Below are positions 10,613-19,625 of a DNA stretch of 64,000 nt, piece after piece. The notes under the pieces are model-generated. The model saw only the letters and a program-made list of their open reading frames with translations. It made no database searches and was not told the DNA's origin. Source of the DNA: Apostichopus japonicus (taxonomy: Eukaryota; Echinodermata; Holothuroidea; Aspidochirotida; Stichopodidae); contig NC_092572.1 in assembly GCF_037975245.1 (NCBI RefSeq), positions 14,824,269 through 14,888,268 on the forward strand. The letters run 5' to 3'. The number at the start of each line of letters is the position of its first letter. The first letter of the stretch is position 1. The translations under genes were made by a program, and so were the position numbers.

Positions 10613-11700
10613 AGTAAAAGGCTCTGTCTGGACATGAACCACAGACATGATGCTCTGTCTGGGAATCGAACCGGAGACATGGAGTTTGTCTCTCCAGTCC
10701 AGAGCACTACCAACTGCGCCACAAGAACTGTTGAGAATTAATGCTCGTTTCTAATATTTAAACTTCAGAGTCCAGAATGGAATCAGTAAAGAGCAAAATA
10801 TAAAATGCACTGTCTGGGGTTTGAACCGGAGACATGGAGTTTGTCTGTCTCTCCAGTCCAGAGCACTACCAACTGCGCCACTAGAACTGTTGAGAATTAA
10901 TGCTCGTTTCTAATATTTAAACTTCATAGTCCAGAATGAAATCAGTAAAAGAGCAAAATGCTCTGTCTGGGGTTCGAACCGGAGACATGGAGTTTGTCTG
11001 TCTCTCCAGTCCAGAGCACTACCAACTGCGCCACTAGAACTGTTGAGAATTAATGCTCGTTTCTAATATTTAAACTTCAAAGTCCAGAATGGAATCAGTA
11101 AAAGAGCAAAATATAAAATGCTCTGTCTGGGGTTCGAACCGGAGACATGGAGTTTGTCGGTCTCTCCAGTCCAGAGCACTACCAACTGCGCCACTAGAAC
11201 TGTTGAGAATTAATGCTCGTTTCTAATATTTAAACTTCATAGTCCAGAATGAAATCAGTAAAAGAGCAAAATGCTCTGTCTGGGGTTCGAACCGGAGACA
11301 TGGAGTTTGTCTGTCTCTCCAGTCCAGAGCACTACCAACTGCGCCACTAGAACTGTTGAGAATTAATGCTCGTTTCTAATATTTAAACTTCATAGTCCAG
11401 AATGAAATCAGTAAAATATAAAATGCTCTGTCTGGGGTTCGAACCGGAGACATGGAGTTTGTCTGTCTCTCCAGTCCAGAGCACTACCAACTGCGCCACT
11501 AGAACTGTGAGAATTAATGCTCGTTTCTAATATTTAAACTTCAGAGTCCAGAATGGAATCAGTAAAAGAGCAAAAATATAAAATGCTCTGTCTGGGGTTC
11601 GAACCGGAGACATGGAGTTTGTCTGTCTGTCCAGTCCAGAGCACTACCAACTGCGCCACGAGAACTGTTGAGATTTAATACTCGTTTCTAATATTTAATC
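10613..11700 (-). repeat. Tandem array of tRNA-like Pol III units, 152-160 bp period
   Basis: Seven well-preserved units have B boxes (minus-strand GGTTCGAACC-type) at 10661, 10816, 10969, 11129, 11282, 11434 and 11594, giving spacings of 155, 153, 160, 153, 152 and 160 bp. Each has a perfect A box TGGCGCAGTTGG on the minus strand (first at 10710-10721, last at 11647-11658), a D-arm-like GCGC/GTGC pairing and a CTCT-loop-AGAG anticodon-arm-like hairpin. The B box sits in a longer hairpin with GTCT/AGAC closing pairs. T runs follow downstream, as Pol III terminators. The spacer reads 'aactgttgagaattaatgct' and onward. Length differences come from presence or absence of an 'atataa' segment. I did not find a paired acceptor stem, so functional tRNA is unlikely. 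A further partial unit lies at about 10613-10650. Confidence 0.85.
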
Positions 11701-11704
11701 TTCA

Positions 11705-12050
11705 CAACATTAGAAGGCAAATAAATAGAAAATCAAATGCATCCTCTGGTGTTTGAATTCAAGACAAGGAGTATGTCTCAATTTTTTTTTTTCAGTTTAT
11801 TGACAATTTCATTGTAAAAAACAATAATAAATATGCAAAATTATACAACATAACAACTTCGCCACAGTAACTGTTAATTGAGAAATGATAGGCTTTTCTA
11901 ATATTTTAACTGCAAAATGAGGAAAAGAAATACCAAAACAATACATCCTCTGGGAGTTGAATTCTAGACAGAGAGTTTGTCTTACTTTCTATGTACATAA
12001 CACTAACCACAGTAACTGTTTAGAAATAATTATTAGTTATTTGATTTGAT
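11705..12050 (-). repeat. Decayed relics of the tRNA-like array
   Basis: Two degenerate units can still be read around 11740-11790 ('cctctggtgtttgaattc', then 'ggagtatgtct') and 11945-12030 ('cctctgggagttgaattc', then 'gagagtttgtct'). They are separated by A/T-rich filler and lack a good B box. They show that the array once extended to the right. Confidence 0.55.
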
Positions 12051-12450
12051 TTATTTTGTTTTTTCACGTGCAAATATACAATGTGAAAGGAAGTCTTCTA
12101 TAAAGCATACAATAGCTTAACAATGTAGAAGACTGGTCAGAAAAGCATTATTTGGACAATTTCTTCCCATCTAGCAAAAACATATCCCTAACAAACAGTA
12201 AACCGGCGTCGTAAAAGCTTTTTGTCATAAACAATGGTATTATCAATTCTAATAAAATTATTAGGGATTTGCACACCCAATGTCCGATGGTTTCTTAAAG
12301 GTAGCTAAGCTTACTCAAAACCGCACGGAAGCAGATATGGACCTGGGAGTTGCAAATTTGGGCTCCTGAGCATCGGTTACCCCCTGTTACGTCATTTGGG
12401 CGAAATCGATTTTGGATCGATTCTGGGTCAGTTTTGGGAAAACTGCAAAT
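12051..12450. other. Unassigned intergenic sequence
   Basis: AT-rich to about 12290, then a segment leading into the fold-back element. No coding evidence. Confidence 0.4.
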
Positions 12451-12454
12451 CAGG

Positions 12455-12985
12455 TTTTTTGCCCCCCACGCCCCAACACAGCACCTAATTCCAAAATAAA
12501 CTTCAGATTCGTAATCAGCGTGTCACGAACTACCAGAAAAGATACACATTTATCGCTTTTGCGACAATTTTTTTTTTCACCTCAAAGAAAAGTAAGACCG
12601 AAAAACTTTTACGACGAACAAAGGTTATAAAACCTTTTGTTGTCCCGAAAAGTTCTTCGGTTTTCTATTGTTCCTCTGAAGTTGCAAACTGAGCGAAATA
12701 AGTGTCATAAGAGGGTGCACGACGCATCTTGCCAGTGATACGTGATTTCAAAACAGTCAAATAAAACCTTTGTTTGTCATCTTGAGTTTTATCTTGACAT
12801 TTATGAATAAATGGGTCAATTTTGGCAAAAAACTGTTAGAGGTACGTACCCCTTACGGTTTTTTTAGGTGCAAAAACTTTTTGTCGCAAAGGCGATAAAT
12901 GTGTATCTTATTCGCGACACGCTGATTACGAATCTGAAGTTTATTTTAGAATTAGGGGTAATGGTCGAGGGGGGCGAGGATGGTC
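12455..12985. mobile_element. Fold-back (long inverted repeat) element
   Basis: A left arm at about 12489-12568 (contains 'aaacttcagattcgtaatca') recurs inverted at about 12881-12954 (contains 'tgattacgaatctgaagttt') with few differences. Weaker pairing extends to about 12455-12600 and 12855-12985. The central part carries 'ttctattgttcctctgaagt', which recurs in direct orientation at 14.9-15.1 kb. No transposase is present. A non-autonomous DNA element or MITE is the likeliest explanation. Confidence 0.7.
12616..12772 (+). repeat. Diverged direct repeat, left copy
   Basis: About 157 bp with 'aacaaagg', 'tctattgttcctctgaagtt', 'gcaaactga' and 'cttgccagt'. The right copy is at 14922-15080. Only moderately similar overall, with runs of 15-25 identical bases. 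Confidence 0.65.
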
Positions 12986-12989
12986 TGTG

Positions 12990-13340
12990 GGGGCGCTTTC
13001 GACACTATCTAAGCGGAGCGCCACCACGAGTAGGCGCGGAGCGTAGAGAAATTTTTCAATAAAGATGCTCCCTAGATCGCCGGAAATGACCCTTTCCGGG
13101 CCTTGCTAATATGCAGATAAATGAAGAATAAATAGGTGTCATCGCCAAAAAAAATGTGACAAATGTCAATAGGTAGATGAGAGCGCATTAAAAACGTCAA
13201 TAATCGCATATAAATAAAAAGTGGTAAAAAGCTGAAAAGGGCGCCAGCAGTCCATTTGAGTCCGTCAGGGGGGCATCCGCCCCCCTGACTGTATGGACGC
13301 TCCGCCACTGCCAGATAGACCACCCAAACCCCCCTCCCCC
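12990..13340. mobile_element. Probable DNA-transposon terminal fragment(s)
   Basis: Contains a strong snap-back, 'gtcaggggggcatccgcccccctgac' region at about 13263-13288, followed by 'gctccgccactgccag'. Read on the minus strand this gives a GGCAGTGGCGGAGC-like terminus, a form typical of DNA transposon ends in invertebrate genomes. No partner terminus or target duplication could be assigned, so the boundaries are approximate. Confidence 0.4.
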
Positions 13341-13417
13341 TTCCATGGTACGCCATTTGACGCAAGAATAACACACCCTCAATGCAACCTACAGCTAATG
13401 GACACTTTCGTGGTATG

Positions 13418-14780
13418 ATTATAGTCCCCCAAATGAGCCCATATCCACCGATATAATTAAAAAAATGTTCTAATAAAAATAAAAAAACTCCTAGTAAATG
13501 CCCACCACAATATTTTTTCTGAAAAAGGCAAGTCTCTCTTAGAAATATGTGATAAATACAACTTAACGATAATTAACCAAAATACCAAACCTAGGATGAA
13601 CTCAATAAACAATATTACAGAACTACTTGACTACCCATATAACCTCAAATCACCTCGCAACTAAAACACATTCGATACAAATCCTAGAAGATGACTAAAT
13701 CAGTGACCATTTTCCACTCGTTTTTGAGCTAGACATAAACCTCAAGTGCATGCCAAATAACGACTTGACGTATAATTAAAATAAAACAGACTCCCAAAAT
13801 ACAACAACCAAAACAACGAGCTAAATTACATCGACAATTACTGTGACAGCGTTGCCCATCATATCTTCTATACTTTCAAAAGACACTGTCCCTTAAAAAC
13901 AAAACAGAAAACGAAAACTAAATAAGAATATTCTTACACTTATGAAACTCAGACGTCGCCTACGTAGAACTTATATCATCTCCCGAGACCCAACTCTAAA
14001 AACCCAAATTAACCAACTTAAATAGCAATAAACAGACAAATATTGGCGGATGAACAAAAGCGCGTCCAAAACAACTGCGATTTAATCATTAATGATAAAA
14101 ACCAGAAACACTTTTGGAAAAGTTAAAAAAAAAATCATTAACCCCATTACAACACCAAACACAGGTAAAACAGACCAAGGCCTTAGATTAGAGATAACGT
14201 AGGTAACCTCATCACAAAAACTCAAGACCAAATAAAGCTAATTGAATCGTACTTTGAAAGTATATTCAATATCTACGATGGCCCCCCATACGATATCAGC
14301 TGTAAACACGAAATAGACCGTACAATTATCAGTAATGCAACCAGCTTTAACACCAACCCATTAGGATGTCTCAACAAAAAACATCCCTCTGCTCAATAAA
14401 ATAGATATCAACAATTGGTATAGTGCCACTAAAACATGCATCCTCCACTGGTCCTGACAACATAAATGACCAAATGCCTAAAAACTCCCCTCCGATATTC
14501 ATTAACTCTCATATTTTCCCACTATTTAACGAACTCCTTACACTGGGTTATTTCCCAATCCCATGGAAATCCGCCAAAAAGATTTTAATACCGAAACTAA
14601 GTAAAGACCGCACCAAAATTCAAAACTATCGACCAGTTAGTCTCCTCCCAGCCTTAGGTAAGATTTTCGAAAGAATTATAGATAACCGAACCATAACCCA
14701 CCTAGAGCAAATTAATCACCTTTCCCCGTATCAATCGGGCTAATTCCGCGCACACAAATCTACAATAAACCAAACTTTCA
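13418..14780 (+). mobile_element. Jockey-like retrotransposon fragment, copy 2
   Basis: Collinear with about 3827-5240 of copy 1. It starts at 'attatagtcccccaaatgag' within ORF2 and stops abruptly after 'ctacaataaaccaaactttc', so it lacks ORF1, the start of the endonuclease and everything after the RT fingers. It has its own deletions and stops. Both ends are truncated, unlike the usual 5'-only truncation of non-LTR elements. It is bracketed by diverged direct repeats (12616-12772 and 14922-15080). Confidence 0.85.
14423..14743 (+). pseudogene. RT fingers fragment of Jockey-like ORF2
   Basis: A 106-codon open frame with the conserved RT fingers phrases SSTGPDNINDQM, WKSAKKILIPKLSKD and YRPVSLLPALGKIFERII. 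The frame is better preserved than the same region in copy 1, where stops interrupt it. The palm YxDD box is missing because the copy ends first. It is a fragment and is not expected to have activity. Confidence 0.85.
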
Positions 14781-14921
14781 GCTTATCTTATTTTTTTAGC
14801 CTCTGAAGAAGATTCTGCTAGGATCGAAACTTTTACACATTCTATTACACAGGCTCTCTAGTGGATAAGCAGTTTGCTAACAGTTTTATTTTATTTTCAT
14901 TCTGCTTATCTTTTAGGCAGA

Positions 14922-15080
14922 ACAAAGGTTTGTGAATCCTTTGTTCGTTTTAAAAGTATTTTTTCGAGTTTCTATTGTTCCTCTGAAGTTGCAAACTGAC
15001 CAAAAAAGAGGCCGATAGAGAGCGCTCGACGCGTCTTGCCAGTCATACGTTATTTTAAAGCAGTCAAATCAAACCTTTCT
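14922..15080 (+). repeat. Diverged direct repeat, right copy
   Basis: Matches 12616-12772 in the same orientation. The pair brackets the transposon-terminal fragment and the second Jockey fragment. Confidence 0.65.
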
Positions 15081-15165
15081 TATTCATAAATGTTCTCCAG
15101 TTTCACGGTGTTGTTTCCTCGGAAATTGTATGCTAAGCGATAGAAGTGTTCAATGTTTTAATCGT

Positions 15166-15688
15166 AATTTTTTCTTCAAAAATGGAACGGAGGGTGATAA
15201 AATACTGTCTGATACTGTTGTTTTAACTGTTTGTTGTATATTAATAGTTTTCAACCGCTCCGCGACATGAGCTATGCAGATTCAGGAAACGTTGCCTTGA
15301 CCATTACTTTAGCAACAAGGCAATCAAAAGAATTAAGATCTTTTAAGGACTCACAAATGTAGAATTTATATTCCAAAATGTTTCAATACCCAGAGATGCT
15401 CTATGTATGAGCACATGGACATATTCTTTGATCAATTTGAGCAAGAAAAGCAGCTCGGCCACCCCTTTAATAATTAATGAGTTACATGACATTGTTTTAT
15501 TTTCACTATGGAACATTTTTACAAGTTACTGCCAAACCTAGAGTCATGTAGTATTATTCACTGAAAATAATGCCAAGTTTAAGACCATTTGAAATATGAA
15601 GTTCAATAAAGGTGTACGTGTTGAGTTATCCTGTTTACAAGTACAGCATTTTGAACATCACCCTCCGTTCCATTTTGAAGAAAAAATT
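15166..15688. mobile_element. Short element or segment with 32-33 bp inverted repeats
   Basis: The left arm 15166-15198 (contains 'aatggaacggagggtgat') and right arm 15657-15688 (contains 'atcaccctccgttccatt') are reverse complements with one base difference. The interior (about 460 bp) has no coding sequence. Consistent with a non-autonomous DNA element, though no target duplication was identified. Confidence 0.6.
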
Positions 15689-15699
15689 AGCATTATTTC

Positions 15700-16260
15700 T
15701 CAACAGTTGCTGTGACGCAGTGGTTAGCAAGGGCGTAGGAACCGGGGGGCTGGGCCTAACTGCGCCAAAGTTCAATACAGGGGAACTTGAAATGCAGCTA
15801 TTGGTCAAGACAAATTGGTTGGGACACGGTATATCATGTCCCCACTACTGAAAAAGTTGATGGGGACGCGTCCCGCTGTCCGCACCAGGATCTGCGCCCA
15901 TGGTTTGAAGGCTGTTCATCCTGGAACGCCTTTTTCATGCTCACTTATATGATGTGATATCTGCTGTTTGCTTAACAAATTCGAATAATTGAAATGAGAC
16001 TGAAATAAATAACTTTGATTTGTTTATTGTGCAATTCCCCACATTCTTTTCATTTTGAAAGACGCACAGTTTCAAGTTCAGTACACTGAAGGTTTCGATT
16101 CTCTATCTGCCTTCAGTTTAGGTAAGATCTTGGGATATTCATCCCTAGATCTCGGATATTGCTAGAAATCCATACAGCACAGTGTTCTTGGTATTTCTTG
16201 GGATTTTTCGGGCCTGATCTTGGGAAATTGCAAAATCGGGAGTGGTTACACTCCATTTAG
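15700..16260. other. Unassigned sequence with a tRNA A-box-like fragment
   Basis: TGACGCAGTGGTTAGCAAGG at about 15711-15730 on the plus strand resembles a tRNA A box and D loop, but no B box follows at tRNA distance. It runs straight into 'gggcgtaggaaccggggggc', a transposon-end-like motif. A truncated SINE is possible. The rest shows nothing. Confidence 0.35.
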
Positions 16261-16299
16261 GTCAGTGCACGTATGGCAAGCCGTTTTAACATTTACCTC

Positions 16300-16582
16300 G
16301 CAATTCGACTTAAGTCGAATACATTTCACTTAAGTGGAATTCAATATCACTTAAGCAGAATACTATTTAACTTACGTGGAATTCTATTTCACTTAAGTGG
16401 AATACCATTCCACTTAAGCTTAATTGTATTTTACTTAAGCTGAATTCATCAACTTGTCACTGCATCTTACTTAAGCTAAATCTATTTCACTTAAGGGGAT
16501 TGTATTTCACTTAAGTGGAAATGCATTTCACTTAAGTGGAATTGTATTCTACTTAAGTGGATACAATTCCACTTAAGTGGAA
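16300..16582. repeat. Palindromic CTTAAG minisatellite with 21-bp spacing
   Basis: Thirteen copies of CACTTAAGTG-like palindromes. The CTTAAG (or CTTACG) cores start at 16309, 16329, 16350, 16371, 16392, 16413, 16434, 16470, 16490, 16510, 16531, 16552 and 16572. All steps are 20-21 bp except one gap of 36. The unit is close to ATTTCACTTAAGTGGAAT, itself a near-perfect palindrome. No coding potential. Confidence 0.9.
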
Positions 16583-16591
16583 TGTCCTTTC

Positions 16592-16598
<7 letters not shown>

Positions 16599-16668
<70 letters not shown>
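16599..16668. repeat. (TA)n microsatellite
   Basis: About 70 bp of uninterrupted TA dinucleotides immediately right of the CTTAAG palindromes. Other TA tracts lie at about 16768-16790 and 16829-16878. Confidence 0.95.
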
Positions 16669-16671
<3 letters not shown>

Positions 16672-16785
16672 AGTTGTACAATTGTGCTATGAAACCAACT
16701 GTGGCTGGTCTTGAACTCGACCGAGTCGTCGGATAACATGATGCATTTCGGTATTAGACTAACTAATATATATATATATATATAT

Positions 16786-16823
16786 ATATTAGAGAAAAGG
16801 TACTCCCTCCTTTTCTCTAATAT
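16786..16823. repeat. Perfect 15-bp hairpin
   Basis: atattagagaaaagg (16786-16800) and its exact reverse complement (16809-16823) surround an 8-base loop, inside TA microsatellites on both sides. Confidence 0.8.
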
Positions 16824-16831
16824 ATATATCA

Positions 16832-16869
<38 letters not shown>

Positions 16870-16879
16870 TATATATATT

Positions 16880-17290
16880 AGAGAGAGAGGAAATATGAAA
16901 ACGTCAAAATGGAGTTGTCGGTGTAAGGGGTAGGGTGAGGCGCACACCCCTTCCAAAATCATCGATCCGTCACTGGCTACCCTATGTGTATAATAGGGAT
17001 CAGCCCTGTAATTATGTCACTGTTCTTTTTTCTCTTCCCAGTTGCTTGCCCTTTTTTCTACTCCCTCCTTTTCTCCATTTCCTCTATTTCTTCTTTTTCT
17101 TTTCCCTTCCTTCCTCCCCTTCTTTCCCCTCTTTTTCCCTTTTTTCTTCTCTCTTTTTTTCTCGCCTCTATTTCTTACCTGGGGGGCGCACGCCCCCAAC
17201 GCCCCACCTGGATATGCGTGCCCCCAACGCCCCCCCCTGGATATGCGCCTGGTCAAGGTGGTCAGAATTTGACCCTAAGTGACCTTTGAC
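16880..17290. other. Low-complexity and transposon-end-like sequence
   Basis: A CT-rich tract (about 17025-17170, long C/T runs) gives overlapping open frames on both strands with biased Pro/Phe/Ser or Arg/Lys/Glu composition. These are not genes. 'cctggggggcgcacgccccc' near 17178 and the following repeat 'cctggatatgcg' (twice) look like the end of a DNA element. Confidence 0.5.
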
Positions 17291-17800
17291 CTCTTCATAG
17301 AACATTCAGATCTTGTACATTTCTGAGCATGAGGATAATCGCAGCTTTGATTTTGATGTCGACAAGGATTTCAGGCTTTTGGCAGCTGATGACTCCAATT
17401 TACATTTGACCTCTTAACAGAACTGCTCAAAGTGTAATGCTCAGTGAGGGGGACCTACCACCTAATTATGACATTTTACCGATGCTACAGATATTCACTA
17501 AACTAGACTACAAGGTTTTTGTATTTTGGCCGCTGATGACCTCAATTGACATAACTTCATAATTTCCATCTGTAAATATGAGAAAATTTTCAACATGATA
17601 CCCTTGAGAAGGGCACTTTTGAAAACATGCAAGAGAGAATAAAAAACCCAGTATTTTTAGGTGCAGGGCAGAGATGGTCTTATGGTATTGCAGAAGTAGT
17701 CAAGACTATGCATGAAATAAAGATAGATTTCCCCAGAAAAAAATTCTGCCAAACTATTCCTTAAAATTTAGGAGAGCAGTTTTTTCAAGAGTTTTTAGTA
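17291..17800. other. Dispersed non-coding repeat of 'tgacctttgacc' type
   Basis: Carries 'gtgacctttgacctcttca', 'gcagctgatgactccaattt' and similar phrases. Related wording occurs at 24.2-24.8 kb. No coding potential. I cannot assign it to a named family. Confidence 0.4.
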
Positions 17801-17914
17801 CAGCTTCCATAACAGTGTTCTCTATTATATCTCTTGCTATTTCAAGGAAAAAATACTGCATATCTTTCAATATTTACACACATGGTGATACAAAAAAAAG
17901 AAGTAGAAAAGCTT

Positions 17915-18003
17915 ACATATATATACAGTTTATATATATATATATATATACAGTTTATATATATATATATATATATACAGTTTATATATATATATATATA
18001 TAT
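17915..18003. repeat. Compound TA microsatellite with TACAGTT interruptions
   Basis: TA runs separated three times by TACAGTT, giving a higher-order period of about 25-30 bp. Confidence 0.85.
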
Positions 18004-18272
18004 TGTTATGATGTAGCATGTTACTTTAAAGGTTAACTACGCTAATTGATGTTATGCAATTCTTAAATGGTGTATTATTATGCTAATTTGTAAACGTAAA
18101 GCACAATCAGTGCAGTTCTAAGCTACGGTCGAGTAACCTCACCGAATGCCATATATATTAGTTTTCAAGGAGTGGCTCGGCCTCTTCTCTCAGTGGCACC
18201 AACCTGTACGTCACGCCACGTATCACAACTATGTCTGCATAGCCCTTAGAAAACCTACCTTTTCCGTTCCGG

Positions 18273-18273
<1 letters not shown>

Positions 18274-18314
<41 letters not shown>

Positions 18315-18325
18315 CATATATATAT
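18274..18325. repeat. (TA)n microsatellite
   Basis: TA dinucleotides with TTACATA interruptions. Confidence 0.85.
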
Positions 18326-18399
18326 GTACATATAGATAGGGAGTACTCTATTCGATTAAGCCCAAAAGGGTTTCTTAGTTGACTTCCTTTCACATTTTT

Positions 18400-18759
18400 T
18401 ACTTATTTGTACTTTTATTGTCTTGTTCACCTTGTAATACTATGTGATGAAACAAATAATAATAATAAATATATCTTTTAAGAAGCTGCAACATCGGTGG
18501 CTCAAAAAGTTTGTGATTCTGAAAGTTTGAGACCGGCAGGTCTTTCTGGTAGCTGGATCGAATCACTTTCCGATTCTTCTTCAACTTTAGTCCTATTTCT
18601 AATCCCTTTGTGGGAAACTTCCATCAGCTTGTCATTTTGGATTGATGAAGCGTTCGGCACGTCGCTACCAGAATTGGAACAAACTTTTCTGTCTTCTTCT
18701 GCCTTCAGGAGGTTATCGTCTGGTAAGCCTTTCCTGATCTGGTAAGAGTTAGACTGTAC
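18400..18759 (-). other. Probable 3' UTR of the minus-strand coiled-coil gene
   Basis: The minus strand downstream of the stop at 18760 carries AATAAA at 18414-18419 (TTTATT on the plus strand), giving a 3' UTR of about 0.35 kb. The plus-strand frame at 18497-18745 is the complement of this UTR and is not supported as a gene. Confidence 0.45.
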
Positions 18760-18953
18760 TTAACTCGGAGGTGAAATGGAGGCTTTCATGTCCATAATGA
18801 GACTAGAGTAGGGATCTGAATCGGCTACAGGGGCTTGGGATTCCAATTTATTGTCTCTGTCTGATGTTTCGTCATCTTCCCAAGTCTCTTCCAAATTTAA
18901 GTCTTCTGGAGGTCTCTTGGGGAGCTGTTCCATGGTGGACACCATAGGTGGCT
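18760..18953 (-). CDS. Unidentified coiled-coil gene, last coding exon (acidic C-terminus)
   Basis: Read on the minus strand the exon begins after the acceptor 'ttttctggacag' and runs 63 residues to TAA. Its sequence is acidic and Pro/Ser-rich: PPMVSTMEQLPKRPPEDLNL, then EETWEDDETSDRDN, ending SSLIMDMKASISPPS. The first two bases (AG) complete a Glu codon with the G left over from the exon at 23138-23258. Phase agreement across four successive exons is the main evidence that this is a real gene. An upstream in-frame stretch to 19230 is intron read-through. I do not recognise the family. The C-terminus looks intrinsically disordered. Confidence 0.75.
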
Positions 18954-19499
18954 CTGTCCAGAAAAGAGTATGAAAGAAAATTACTAGATAGGAATACACA
19001 AGCCATGTAGACGTAAGAACTCTGCATAAAGTGTAGATCATGCATGTTACATTTGAAGACTCGAATGAGTCAACGATAGCCAATAATTTTAAGGGCGAAA
19101 ACGGATTGCTTTGGGTGATAGGAGGGGGTGGGGGATTAACACTTTCTTGGTGGGAGGGAGTCAGAGCCACAGACAGAGATCTAAGAACATTTAATGATTT
19201 CCCTAACTTATGTAATGTCAGAAATGTCAAATTTTTTATTTTTTATTTATAACCCATCTACTAGTGAAATGTCTAGTATTGTTGTATCAACTACAGTAGT
19301 TACAGAATATTATTATAAAATGTAAAAAAAATGTAAAATTTTTTTATTGCAATAGATTTACAAGCTATATTACAATGGAAAGACATGAAGGAAAAATTCA
19401 TAAAAAAGATGACTTTAGAAACAAAGTTTAACAAACCTCAGTTAATTTGTTGTGAATGGTTGAAAAACAGCACTATCAGACCAGGCTGGATTTTTTATG

Positions 19500-19625
19500 C
19501 CACTTTTAATTTGTAAGGGAACGACCCATTAATTTGCCGAGGTTCATCGGTTTAGAGTGACAAGACTATTTAGTCTAATACTTTAACCATTTAGCTGAGT
19601 TCCTCAGATCCAGCACAAAATCACA
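19500..19625 (-). repeat. Possible tRNA-derived repeat
   Basis: The minus strand has an A-box-like CAGCTAAATGGTTAAAG and an anticodon-arm-like perfect hairpin AGACT-AAAT-AGTCT. A B-box-like GGGTCGTTCCC follows further on, too far for a simple tRNA. A SINE head is possible but uncertain. Confidence 0.35.

Noticed and set aside
10229-10741. 170-codon plus-strand open frame
   Set aside because: It spans a GC-rich minisatellite and tRNA-like repeats, with biased composition and no domain.
16935-17289. Overlapping Pro/Phe/Ser-rich (plus) and Arg/Lys-rich (minus) open frames
   Set aside because: They are translations of a CT-rich low-complexity tract.
18760-19230. 156-codon minus-strand frame taken as a whole
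   Set aside because: Only the part after the acceptor at 18954-18955 joins the upstream exon in phase. The rest is intron read-through.
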